Positions 35,535 through 46,161 of a DNA stretch of 64,000 nt are shown in pieces. Origin of the DNA: Buddleja alternifolia (taxonomy: Eukaryota > Streptophyta > Magnoliopsida > Lamiales > Scrophulariaceae); assembly GCA_019426215.1 (NCBI GenBank), contig CM033399.1:24127022-24191021 (forward strand). The letters are read 5' to 3'. Position 1 is the stretch's first letter, and every line of letters starts with the position of its first letter. The notes beneath the pieces were generated by a model that was not told the DNA's origin, did no database searches, and saw only the letters and a list, made by a program, of their open reading frames with translations. Both the position numbers and the translations under genes were made by a program.

Positions 35535-37948
35535 CATATTTCTTGGACATGGGGCGCAACAAGCCATCTGGATTTGCTCCAAGAAATTATAGAATCAAAT
35601 TCTACGAGCGTCTGCCAGTGGAATTCCTAAATCCTACAGAGGAAGTTCTGAAGAAAGAGGGTTACAGGCACTATCCTGAAGTAGTGTCTTGTCTTGAAAA
35701 TCAAAACTCTAAGAACCCTCTACGCTTGTGGAAAATAAGAGTGTCCATATTAGTGAACGTGCAACGTCCATCAAGGACTGCGTTCAAGAAGAAGCTGATT
35801 ACTTTTTCAATAGCATCTGGAACGCTAACTACCAAGTGGACCGATATTCCTTTGAAGCAATCAGAGATATCCATCATGAAGGAATCAAGGCTATATGAAA
35901 CGCTGGAGCTGAATTCTGCAGGAAAAAAATAAACTGGTGTGAAGCATATGTGGGGGTTAGTTAATGCTCCGCACCTTTTTGGCATAGACATGCATGACAA
36001 GAAGCGACAGTTTGCTAAGTATTGCCCTCAGAAGCGTTCGGAGCGAGTAGGACCAATCTCTGATCTGCCTTCACTACCAATCTGCGAAATCACAATGACT
36101 TCGTTATTAATCCTTTCCGGGAATATCCTTTGCTCCCCTCTATCAGAAAAGAACTCAGCGAATCACTACTCCTTTGTTCTTTCCTTGCTGGAGAGAAATC
36201 AAGGGATCGCTCAGGTCGTCTATCCGTACTTGGAAGAGTATTATAGATTATATGTGAACAAGGATGCTCAACCTCATCTTCCAACCAATCAGATCATAGC
36301 CTTTTCTCCAAATTATTACGCGGAAAAACTCTTCCTCATTCCTCCTACAAAGTTCAGGCTATTCGCAGATCATGTGTTGGGGATATTGGGTCCAATGTGG
36401 GCACAGCGCTTGTAAAGCTAAATTTTCAGTTTGACTACTATCGCTGAATGCTGCCAGCACCTACGAAAGTACCTGTTGTCCCAGTAGAAGTCCCTACAGT
36501 TGAGCTTGTTGCAGATATTGCTCATGTGGACTTGGCTGCTCAAAGCGTCCAAACAAAAATGAAACCTCAAGCTCCTGTTGTGTCCATTGTTGTTGAAACT
36601 TCATATGCTCCAGAGGTTGTCAATATTTTTGATGTTGAAGTTGAGCGAGCACCCACTACTGTTGAAGCGTTGCTACCAGAGTCAAAGTTTAACGCTACAG
36701 TGTTGAGGTTTCAGAGTATGCTGACAATCTGGAACCAGCACAAGGCAAAGCGTTCAATTCAGCAACTCAACCCTCTCTTGAATCCTTGAAGACCACTTCC
36801 AAGTTTAAAACTGAAACTGGTTCCTCAAACGGTTATTCCAAATGAAGCTGGTGCTCAGGAGTTTACTCTAATCCTGCGAGAAGCATTAGAAGAAGTGCGC
36901 GATCATGTTGTACAAAGCATAGATGCTCTCCATTGGATTCAAGAAGACTTTGCAAAGATCGAATCATAGAATTTGGATACTCAAATTGTCCATATACGCG
37001 GAGCTGCTCAAGCTACTGTTCCTGACAGTCTTAAAGTGTTTCAGGAAATCACTGACGCTAATCATGCATGTCAGATTGAAATGAAAAAGCACTTCGACAA
37101 GTGCATTGATGATCTAGAAGCGTCTATGTCACAGATTGCTCATCAGGTCTATATTCTTACGGAACATATTTTCAAAACTGATGATGGCAATAAGGGGGAA
37201 AAGAGAAAAGCACCGAGTTCAAGAGCTCCCAGTTCTTCTGCAAAGCGTCAAGAACTTCAGTCGGTGCCTCCTCCAAATATTAAAAGTCAGATCCTTCCTC
37301 CTCCTCCGCTGAACGCTAAATCTTGTTACCCCTCTTGAGTTGCTGCTGTTGGAGCGCCTAGTCACAGATCTGGGTTTTCTCCAATTACGCAAAGAGCTGA
37401 TTTACCAGTGTCGTCTTAAGCGTACCTTGAACAATTCGTCGTTCCAATTGAACGAGCACCTCTCCCAGAGCCACTGATTCGAAAGAAATTGCTGAGGAGA
37501 AGCAAATGCTAGAATTCAACCAAGCGTATAGGATTTGACTAAGGCATATTGGCATTGATCCAACTGAATGGGATAAGCGTTGCATTGCATTCGAGAAAAT
37601 AAGTAAAAGAAGAACATTGTCAATGTAGACCATGCTATGATGAAAACTCTAGACGATCTTCTAACTGAAGCAATCAGAGCTAAAATAGCCAGAGGATACA
37701 GCTTAGCAAAGAAGCGCAAGCGTTAAGAAACTTCTTCAGAAATTTCATTATCTATATTCTCGTCTCTTTGTGCCTTTTATTTTTAGTTGTAAATGCATGT
37801 ACTTACCTTGATACATATAAAGAGTGCATTTCTAGTTAAAACATCTCGTTGAGGCTTTAACTAACTTTAACTAACCTTATTCAAAGCTAACTTTTGTATT
37901 TTGGTTGTCTAACTCTTGAACTATAAAAGAGTGAGTATTGCCATCATC

Positions 37949-37962
37949 AAAAAGGGGGACAT
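37949..37962 (+). other. Polypurine tract of S4
   Basis: AAAAAGGGGGACAT directly before TGTTAGG. It sits inside the same CATCATCAAAA / TTTTGATGATG inverted repeat as in the other Sireviruses. Confidence 0.8.
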
Positions 37963-38861
37963 TGTTAGGATATTTCTTGTTAGATGTTTTGATGATGACA
38001 ATTAGGATTTATGTTAGACCCCAAAATATGTAAGTTTGATTTTATTAGAATATATATATAAGCTTTGAGCGTTAGATTTGTATAAGGCATTATTTGTTTT
38101 TATTCTAAGCTGTTAGGCTAAGAAGTCTTCCACTGAGCGTCTGATATTATTCTGAGTGAATCTATCAGTAGTTAGGTCTGGAGATTCAAGCGTCTGAAGT
38201 CCGAATGAAGATGAAGATTTCTAGCAAGCTTCTAAGCGTCAAGTTGCTTCAAGCGTTGATGTGAAGAATCTGCTAAGGTTCAATTAGTGTTGAATGAGCG
38301 TCTATCAAAACAAGATTTCACCTGAATTTATTCCGAAGTCCAGAAAGAGTTTAATGCAAATATTTTCGAAGCATTAATGTCCAATGGGCATTAATTTCAA
38401 ATGCATTAAATGCTGATAAGAGCATTAAATGTGATAAGCACTTCAGGACCTACGGAGAAGCCTTCTCATTGGACTGTCAATTTCCAGAGACTGCGGCACC
38501 GACTTTTTGCAGCAAAATTTCAGGGAAAAGGGAAAAAAGTTGTTCACGCGTGAGAGTGAAAGACACGTGCTTGACCATGTGTCCAAGGGACACTTTACCT
38601 GAGAAAGCCTATAAATAAGACTTTAGCAACAAGTTAAAACAACAACAAGCTTACAAGCCAAAACTCTTTGCATTAAAGTCTTAATCCTTAAACTTTCAGA
38701 AAAGCTCGAATATTCAAATCAAACATTCTCATTGCTTTTCTCCAATCCCTGAGACAGTCAACCAATATCTCAAACATCTTTTTTGAAAGAACCTTATACT
38801 ACTATAGAGATATTCCAAGTTGTTTGAACTTTCAAAAATCAAACAAACCGTTAGACAAAAC
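37963..38861 (+). repeat. Partial 3' LTR of S4
   Basis: First 899 bp of a Sirevirus LTR (TGTTAGGATATTTC), similar to the S2 LTR, truncated by S3 after AAAAC (38857-38861). A TATA box CCTATAAATA is at 38608-38617. The remainder should lie beyond the right edge. Confidence 0.85.
38608..38617 (+). promoter_or_regulatory. TATA box in S4 LTR
   Basis: CCTATAAATA, at the position matching the S1, S2 and S3 LTR TATA boxes. Confidence 0.6.
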
Positions 38862-40405
38862 TGTTGGTCCCAAGTGGCATACGAAAGGGTCTAGAAGGGG
38901 GGGTTGAATAGACCCTGAAGCCTTTTTCGACTTCAAAAGATTCGTATTAAAAAGGATTTTGGACGCTTGAAGTGTCTAACACTTGACTTAAGCGTTCACT
39001 TAAAATATAGGCGCTTTGGTAAAGCGTCAAACGAAGACTATTTTTAGAAAGTTAACTTAGATTTCAAGACTTGAATACTACAACCAAATAGGTTTGAGCG
39101 TTCACTTCTTTGATCAGTGTTAGCACAGCAGAATAATTTTTGGAGTCCTCTCTTTGAAAGTTTTAGCGTCACAGAAAGTGTATTTAGTTGCTTAACGTTT
39201 GATTAAGTTTTACTTTATCAGTTTATGATATGATAAAATGAATGCTGAAAGTAAAGTAAAAAACGATATTTGTAAGGTTCGTTGGGTGGTGTAATCCCAA
39301 CTACGTCCTTCTTCTCCTCGAACACTTGGAGGCAATCGACTAAAATAATTCTCAAAGAATCACGGAATCTTCTACAAATTAGGGAGAGATGGATGTCGAT
39401 GACTTGAGCTCCTTGATCACACAGATTTCTGCTCCAAATCACTTCAATCCCCTTGCTTCTTTCACCCAGAAATACGGCAAGTATCCAACTTCGACTTCAC
39501 ATAGATTGCGAAGCTTGGATAGGGGTTTTTCTAAACGATTTGTTTGATTTTGATAAAGTTCAAACAACTAGAAATATCTCAGTAGTAATGTGGGTTTCTC
39601 CGAAAAGAATGTTTGAGATATTGGTTGACTGTCTAAGGATTTGAAGAAAAGCAAAGAGAATATTTTCTTGAAAGTTTTGGCTTTTCTGAGATTGTAAGGA
39701 ATGAGACTTCAATGCAACAGCAATTCGACTTGATAATTGTTCTCTATATGTTTGGCTTGTTGTTGAAGTCCTATTTATAGGCATTCTTGGAAAAAGTGTC
39801 TGTTTGACACATGCAAGGGCGCGTGTCTCTCACTTCCACGAGTGAACAACTTTTGTCCTTTTTCCTGAAAATCTGCTGCACAAAAGTTGGTGCTGCAGTC
39901 TTTGAATAGTTGACAGTCCAATAGGGTGGCTTCTCCGTACGTCTGAAAGTGCTTATCACATTTAATGCTCTTATCAGCATTTAATGCATTTGAATTAAAT
40001 GCTCGTTGGCATTTAATGCATTTGAGAATATTTGCATTAAACTCCTTCTGGACTTAGAAATAAATTCAGGTGAAATCAGTCATTGAATGACGCTTATTCA
40101 ACCTTGAATCACTTCTATCCTATAAGGTGACGCTTGGTGTTGCGGGTCATTCTAGACGCTTGGAATCTTCATCTTTATTCAGACTTCAGGCGCTTGAGTC
40201 TTCAAACTTTACTTCTGATAGACGCACTCAGAACATATCAAACGCTTAGTCTAAGACAGCTTAACCTAACAATCTAGAATAAAAATAAAACAAAGCCTAT
40301 TACAAATCTAACGCTTCAAAGCTGAAAACAAACTTACATATTTTGGGGTCTAACAAAAAAATCCTAATTGTCATCATCAAAACATCTAACATGAAATTCC
40401 TAACA
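38862..40405 (-). repeat. 3' LTR of S3
   Basis: 1,544 bp, TGTTGGTCCC...CCTAACA on +, close to the S1 LTRs. A minus-strand TATA box is at 39772-39781. The PPT (ATTTCCCCCTTTTT on +) follows at 40406-40419. Confidence 0.93.
39772..39781 (-). promoter_or_regulatory. TATA box in S3 3' LTR
   Basis: CCTATAAATA on the minus strand. Confidence 0.6.
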
Positions 40406-40419
40406 ATTTCCCCCTTTTT
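40406..40419 (-). other. Polypurine tract of S3
   Basis: AAAAAGGGGGAAAT on the minus strand next to the LTR, with the flanking CATCATCAAAA inverted repeat. Confidence 0.8.
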
Positions 40420-40635
40420 GATGATGGCAATACTTACTCTTTTATAGTTCAAGAGTTAGACAGCCAAAATAAAAGCTAGCTTTGATTAGATAAGGTTAGT
40501 TAAAGTTAGTTACGCTTCAACGAGATGTTTCAGCTAAAAAATGCATTTTATATATATCAAAGATTACAAGAATTTTTACAACTAAACAAACAAAATATAA
40601 GAGACAAGAATATAGATAATGCAAATCAAACAGCT

Positions 40636-41982
40636 TTAATAACTTGATCTAAATTTGTATCGCTTGGGCATTTCAGCTCGGATAGCTTCAGTCAGATTAT
40701 CTTCCAAGGTCATCATCGCTTCATGATCTTTGTTGATTATGAGCTTATTTTCTTCTTGTTGTCTCTTCTTGAAAGCAGTAAAGTGTTTGTTCCAATCAGT
40801 TGGATCAATACCAATATACCTTAGACAAATTCTGAAAGTTCGGATGAAGTCAGACATCTGCCTCTCTTCAACTAAAATTTTTGGATCTGAAGGTTCTGGA
40901 ATGGATGCTCTTTGAAGAGGGATGTTAAACTGTTCTAACATTGCTCTTGTAGGTATTGGTAGATTTGGATATAGTGCTCTTGGAGATTCCCTTAGTGTTC
41001 TACTAGGTGCTCCAGAGTCATTTACATTAAAAGCAGTTATCCAAGATGGGAGACTTAGCGCAAAAGGAGAGGTTAAGACTTGACGCTTAAGAGGCGGAGG
41101 CTCTTGTGCTCTTGAACTAGACACTTTCCTCTTTTCTCCTTTCTTCTTCTCTTCCCCCTTATTGCCATCATCAGACTTCAGAAAGTGTTCTGTAAGTAAA
41201 CTTACCTGATGAGCAATCTGAGACATAGAGTCTGAGATGTCGTCCAGACGCTTGTCGAAGCGTTCCTGCAGTGCGAGAAGCTTGGCGTTGGTAGCATCAT
41301 TCAGAGATGTCTCTAGGGTTTCAAGGCGCTTTTCTAACTCTTCTTTCATGGCAAGTTGGTGGGCATGAGTAGCATCATGCATTTCTTGAAAAGTTTGTTT
41401 GCACTCACCAACAACCGCTTGAGCTGAGCTATGCATATGAGCAATTTGAGCGCTCATAACGTGAGACTTAATCTTTGCCAAATCGTCTTTAATCTAGTGA
41501 AGGGATTCTTCATTCTGAGTAGCATGAACACTTATATCCTCCAGAACGGATTTGAGCAAAGGACCAAAAGATTAACTCTCATCTGATTGAACCGCTTGAG
41601 GAGTCGGTCGCTTGAATCTGGAAGAGTGTTTCAGCGAGTCAAGGGGAGCTTGATATGCTGGATCAAATACAGTACCTCGTACGTCAAGAGAGAGATCCTC
41701 AGCAATATCAGCAGCAACCGGTTTAGGAACGTCAGGAATATCCTTTGGTTGAGACGCTTGAACAGGTTCTTTAGCAGACGCTGGAAGACTGGCAACTTCA
41801 AAAGTGGACGCTTCAATTATCTTAACAGGAGTTTCCTCTAGCGCTGACTCTGTTTGGCGAAAGTCATCGAATTGGAAGTTTCAATTTGCTTAATCAGCAA
41901 GAGAAGTGGACGAAGCTTCCAAAAGTTCAGTGAGTCTGGATCTAGAGCAGCAAAAACCAGGAATAAATGTGCGAAGAGGACT
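40636..41982 (-). pseudogene. S3 ORF3, C-terminal part
   Basis: Close to S1 3854-5185. The last 281 codons (40636-41481) hold the coiled coil (KEELEKRLETLETSLNDATN, MSQIAHQVSLLTEHF) and the conserved C-terminus. A TGG-to-TAG codon is at 41494, and the TAA at 41573 matches the S1 stop at 4793. Further upstream the frame is shifted (41631-41841). Homology to S1 breaks at 41982, where S2 begins, and resumes at 56653 about 286 bp further along the S1 copy. Confidence 0.82.
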
Positions 41983-43817
41983 TGTTAGGAATTTCATGTT
42001 AGATGTTTTGATGATGACAATTAGGATTCCATGTTAGACCCCAAGAAATGTAAAGTATAAAAGCTTTCGTAGAACAAATGTATAAGCCCCTGAAAGCTCG
42101 TGTTTTTATACTAGGCTTGTATTTTTATCTTTATAGAGTTTAGACTAAGAATGTGATACTAAATCACTAGAAGAATTCTGTGTGAGTCTACCAAGTGATG
42201 AAGTTGAAGATCAAGCGTCTGAAGGAACAGTAAAGATAAAGATTAGTCTCAAGCGTCCGTCAAACGCTAAAAGACTATCCCAGGTTACGAACTCAGCGCT
42301 CAAGATTTGTTATGGACCTTAGACCAAGTACTTAACACTAAGTCAATGATAGAATTCTGAGTGAGTCTATCAAAGATAAAGTGAAAGGTCAAGCGTCTAA
42401 AAATCGGGCAAAGATTGTGACCTTTCTCAAGCGTCTGATTAACAAAGAAGGCTACTTTCAAAAAGCCTAAACTCCAAAGGCTCAAGCGTCTAGTTCTCCA
42501 AGCGTAACCTGAAGATTCAAATCCAAGTTATCAAAGATGCATGAATCAACGGAAATTATTCCCAAACGGAAATAAGACAAGATGCATCAAAAGCTGGATA
42601 AGTGCTATTAAAATATAAGCACTACAACTTATGGGCAAGCCATATCTTTGACCGAGACTGTCAGATTTATGAAACCAAGACCATGCCTAACCAATTAAAT
42701 ATACCCAAAGTTAGGATTGTCAGAACTTATGGAATGTTTAGGGAAACGAGATTCCAACCGTGTCCAACGGACAAAATCTCAAAACAAACTATAAATAACC
42801 TTTTCAGCAAAAGTGACACAAGGTAATACATATAGATAAACATTTGGACGTAAAAACAAGAAAGGGGTCCCAAACTTTGCTGAATTTATTTGAGAGAAAA
42901 AGCTTATAAACTCCAGAGCTGAAATCCTTTAAGCTTCTCAAATACATTCCTAGACAGTCACCCATATTTCAAACCTCTTTTTAAGAAGAACCTACACTAC
43001 TATTGAGATATCTCCAAGTTGTTTGAACTTTCCAAAAACAAACAAACCCGTGACCAAAACCATCAACACCTTTCATCTGAGTGAGAAAGCTTGTTGACTT
43101 ACAAGCAATATTTTTGTGTAAAAGAAGCTTGTGGAAGAAGATCTCTATTGGAGCTGAAATCTGTGTGACCAAGGAGTTCCGAAATCAAGCGTAACTTGCA
43201 CCATTTCTGAGTGAAAGAAGCAAGGGGATAGAAGGTCTTTAGTGGAGCTGAAATCTGTGTGACCAAGGAGTTCCGAGATCATATCCAATCTCCCTCTATT
43301 TTGTAGAAGTCTCTGTGTGACTCTTCGATAATCATCATAGTGGAAAACCTCCCTGATAAAAGGAGAAGAAGGACGTAGCTGGGATTACATCACCCAGTGA
43401 ACCTTATAAATATCCTGTGTCATTTACTGCTTTAACTATTTACTGTTTTATTGCTTTACTATTCATATTGCATATACTTTGATAAAGTTTTAAAACAACT
43501 AAGCGACTACTTTTGATTAACAAATCGAACGCTAAGCTATAAAATACTTCTGCTGTGCTAACCCTGATTTAGTAACTAAACTCTGCCCTACTTTGGTAAG
43601 CGTTGAAATCACCAAGTCTAAGTTAACTTTTCCCAAGCGCTTGAAACTAGCGCTTAAGTCATTATCTCTCAAGCGCCGCACCCAGCGCTCAAAGCTTTCT
43701 GAGCGTTCAAATACTTCAAAGTGATACGAATTTTTAGAAGTCGAAAAAGACTTCAGGGTCTATTCAATCCCCCCCCCCCCCTTCTAAACCCTTAACATAT
43801 ACCACTTGGGACCAACA
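41983..43817 (+). repeat. 5' LTR of S2
   Basis: 1,835 bp, TGTTAGGAAT...GGGACCAACA. A C-run lies near 43769-43783. It is nearly identical to 54884-56652 except for the rearranged U5 part. Confidence 0.95.
42789..42798 (+). promoter_or_regulatory. TATA box in S2 5' LTR
   Basis: CTATAAATAA, conserved with the other Sirevirus LTRs. It is the probable start of the genomic RNA. Confidence 0.65.
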
Positions 43818-43819
43818 AG

Positions 43820-43834
43820 TGGTATCAGAGCGGT
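43820..43834 (+). other. Primer binding site of S2
   Basis: TGGTATCAGAGCGGT, two bases after the LTR, complementary to initiator Met tRNA. Confidence 0.92.
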
Positions 43835-43929
43835 TGAAGTTGAAACCTAAGCGTTTTCAAGCGTAACTGCTTGTTCAGATCCATTTTTTTAAAAAAAAAT
43901 AGTCGCTTTAAAATTACTTTAAATTTTTC

Positions 43930-46148
43930 ATGGCATTCTCTAAAGTTCCCAAGTTGACCGAGTCAAATTATGATTCATGGAAGGTCAAAGCGTTTACTTA
44001 TTTGTGTTCATGTGATGATGAAATGTGTGATATCATTTCAGATGGGCCAATCAAAATATACAAAGTTATCACCAGAGCGCCCGAAGCCACAGAAGAAACA
44101 CCTGACGGTTATGTGGAGAAGCCCAAACAAGAATGGTCCACCGATGAGCGTCGACGAGCCAATCTAGACAATGTCGGTCGGAATGCGTTATACACAGCCA
44201 TTGGTGACAATGACAACTTATTCAACAAAGTCGAATCATGCAATACAACTAAAGAAATTTGGGATAAGTTGGCTACTATTTGTGGTGGCTCAGCACAAAT
44301 CAAGGAAAACAAATTATCAATTGCCAAAGAAAAATTCAACGGCTTCAAGATGTTATCCAATGAGACACTAGAACAATTAGGCATGAGACTTACAGCTCTT
44401 GTCACAGAAATAACATCTTTGGGCATGGAACTACAAAATCGGGAAATGGTCGTCAAAATCTTCAGAAGTCTCCCGAGTAGATTCCTTATGAAAACAACTG
44501 CAATGAGAGAATCAAACAATCTGGATAGTCTAACTCCAGAAGATGCTTTTTCAGAACTCAAGGCATTTGAGTTTGAGTTGAATACGGCCAGCGATGCAGT
44601 GAGCAGTCCAGTAATGGAATCTGGAGCGCTAATGGCATCAATCAAAGGAAAATCCAGTAGTAAAGGAAAGGCTTCAGATATAAGTGAGGAAGAAGAACTA
44701 GCGCTTCTAAACAGATTCAGAAAGTTCTTGAAATATGAGAAGAAAGGAAACAGTCCTAAACATCCAGGACAAAATTCATATCAAGCGCCTGTTCAAAGTC
44801 TACAACAATATCAAACGCCTCACTATCCTGCACCTTCCTCTCCAGCGCCAATTCAACATCAAGCGTCTTCTCAGCAAGACCTCTCAGCGCCAGTGGTTCC
44901 AAAACCACGATTTGCAAGATTAACAAATGAACAAAAGATGAAAACAAATCTTTGTTATAATTGCAGGAAACCAGGGCATTTCCAAGTTAATTGCCTATAT
45001 CCGAATGTGTCTAAACCTACAAAGCAAGACCAAGCACACAGAAGTCAATTCAGGAATAATCTAAGGCAACAAGGATTGCTAGCAGAATCAGAACCATTTT
45101 ACACTCCTGAAGAGGACTTGGAATCATCAGATGAAAGCAGTGATGATGAGCCTTCAAGCGACTCAGCATTCATTTATCTTATGGCAAGAGATGATGAAGA
45201 GTCTAACGTTTCGCTATCTGAGGTAACCACTGAATTATGTCATCCCCTTTCTTATGATGAATTACTTGACAAAGTAAAAGAATATTATAATGATTGTCAA
45301 GAAGCCGCAGAAATATTTCAAAATCACCTTTATATCATCTCAGCGCTCAAGAGCGACAAAGTGACGCTCAAAGTAGAGTTGCAAATTCAGCAACAGTGCA
45401 TTGAGAAGAACCAATCGCTTGAGAGTGAAATTATTCAATTAAAAGGTGATATTGATATAATAGTCAAGAGAGAAGCTGAATTGATCGCTAAACTTGCTAA
45501 ATCAGAGCAGCTTATCTCATCATTATCAAAAGCTTCTAGAACGCTAGATAATGTGACTGAAGTAACCAGAGCATTTGGTGAAAAGACCGGTTTAGGTTGT
45601 GATAAATCTGGTCACAAAACCAAAGCATCTGTGGTTATATCAACCAACAGAGGAAAAGGTGTAACCTTTGTTGAAGAAAGCTCAAACAGACAAACGCTGA
45701 ATGAGACTCAGAATATTGGTATGAGATCAAATGAAAAAGCTAACACTGGCTCAGTCAAAAGAAAGACCAAAGTAAATGATCTACAAAAGAAAGTATATCC
45801 AAGCGCTCGAAGGGCTAAGGAAAAACCTTCTACAAGTAAATCAAACGCTAAGCGTCTAGCACCAAAAGTGCATCCTAAGCCAATATCAAGGAAATACCAA
45901 TGTCAATATCCGCAAAGATCTAGATCATATTATCGACACTATGATAACCATGATTATGATTGTGATTATTGCTATTATCAAGGATATTACCATACACCTA
46001 AAGAGCACACACAACACAAACCGAAACCCAAAAAGGCCAATCTTCCCAAAATGAAGACAAGGCAAATGTGGGTTCGAAGATTCTAATTCAGACTAACGTT
46101 ACTAACAAAGAAGGACCCAAAACAAAATGGGTACCTAAGAAGAATTAG
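43930..46148 (+). pseudogene. gag: S2 copia gag, one late frameshift
   Basis: The ATG at 43930 opens MAFSKVPKLTESNYDSWKVK, the standard copia gag start, and the frame is open for 718 codons. In order: the capsid-like UBN2-type region (residues 1-230, with EIWDKLATICGG), the zinc knuckle CYNCRKPGHFQVNC at about 342-355, an acidic segment, a coiled coil (about 475-560) and a basic tail rich in Lys, Arg and Tyr/His. At about 46080 one base is missing compared with S1, so the frame ends early at TAA 46084. The family stop would be TAG at 46146-46148. At most about 20 residues of the tail are affected, so the product may still work. Confidence 0.9.
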
Positions 46149-46161
46149 AACTGCCCTTTGA

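Larger units (their letters stand above)
32343..37726 (+). pseudogene. S4 ORF3
   Basis: Homologous to the S2 ORF3 nearly throughout. It holds KLQTFLTRYSYYF, VGTFNKVSPLQFQMMTTILM, NKPYGVVLSDLLYRA, the basic region RKPKAAKAPSPPKDDDD, the NPLRLW segment, ILLPYLEEYY-like VYPYLEEYYRLYV near 36220, a coiled coil around 37010-37180 with MSQIAHQVYILTEHIF, and a C-terminus ending KKRKR at 37724-37726. It is broken by nonsense codons at 32577 and near 32991 and 33380, by several frameshifts and by L-C. At 32740-32750, where S1 and S3 have the shared stop, S4 reads through. The role is unknown. Confidence 0.82.
32343..38861 (+). mobile_element. S4: Sirevirus remnant (ORF3 and partial 3' LTR)
   Basis: This is the host layer for G1 and S3. 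It begins with repeated ATTGC at 32343 and resumes the ORF left at 1-60. It then has the PPT (37949-37962) and a 3' LTR from 37963 that is cut at 38861 by S3. L-C is inserted at 34049-35534. The 5' half of the element is outside the window. The ORF and LTR are related to S2 but diverged. Confidence 0.87.

Noticed and set aside
38862..41982. S3 left part and S2 as one element sharing an LTR
   Set aside because: They are on opposite strands, their LTRs belong to different subfamilies, and S3 ORF3 resumes after S2.
42300..43172. Small ORFs repeated at 42300-42485 / 55201-55386 and 42981-43172 / 55882-56073
   Set aside because: Identical because they lie in the two S2 LTRs. No coding signal beyond that.
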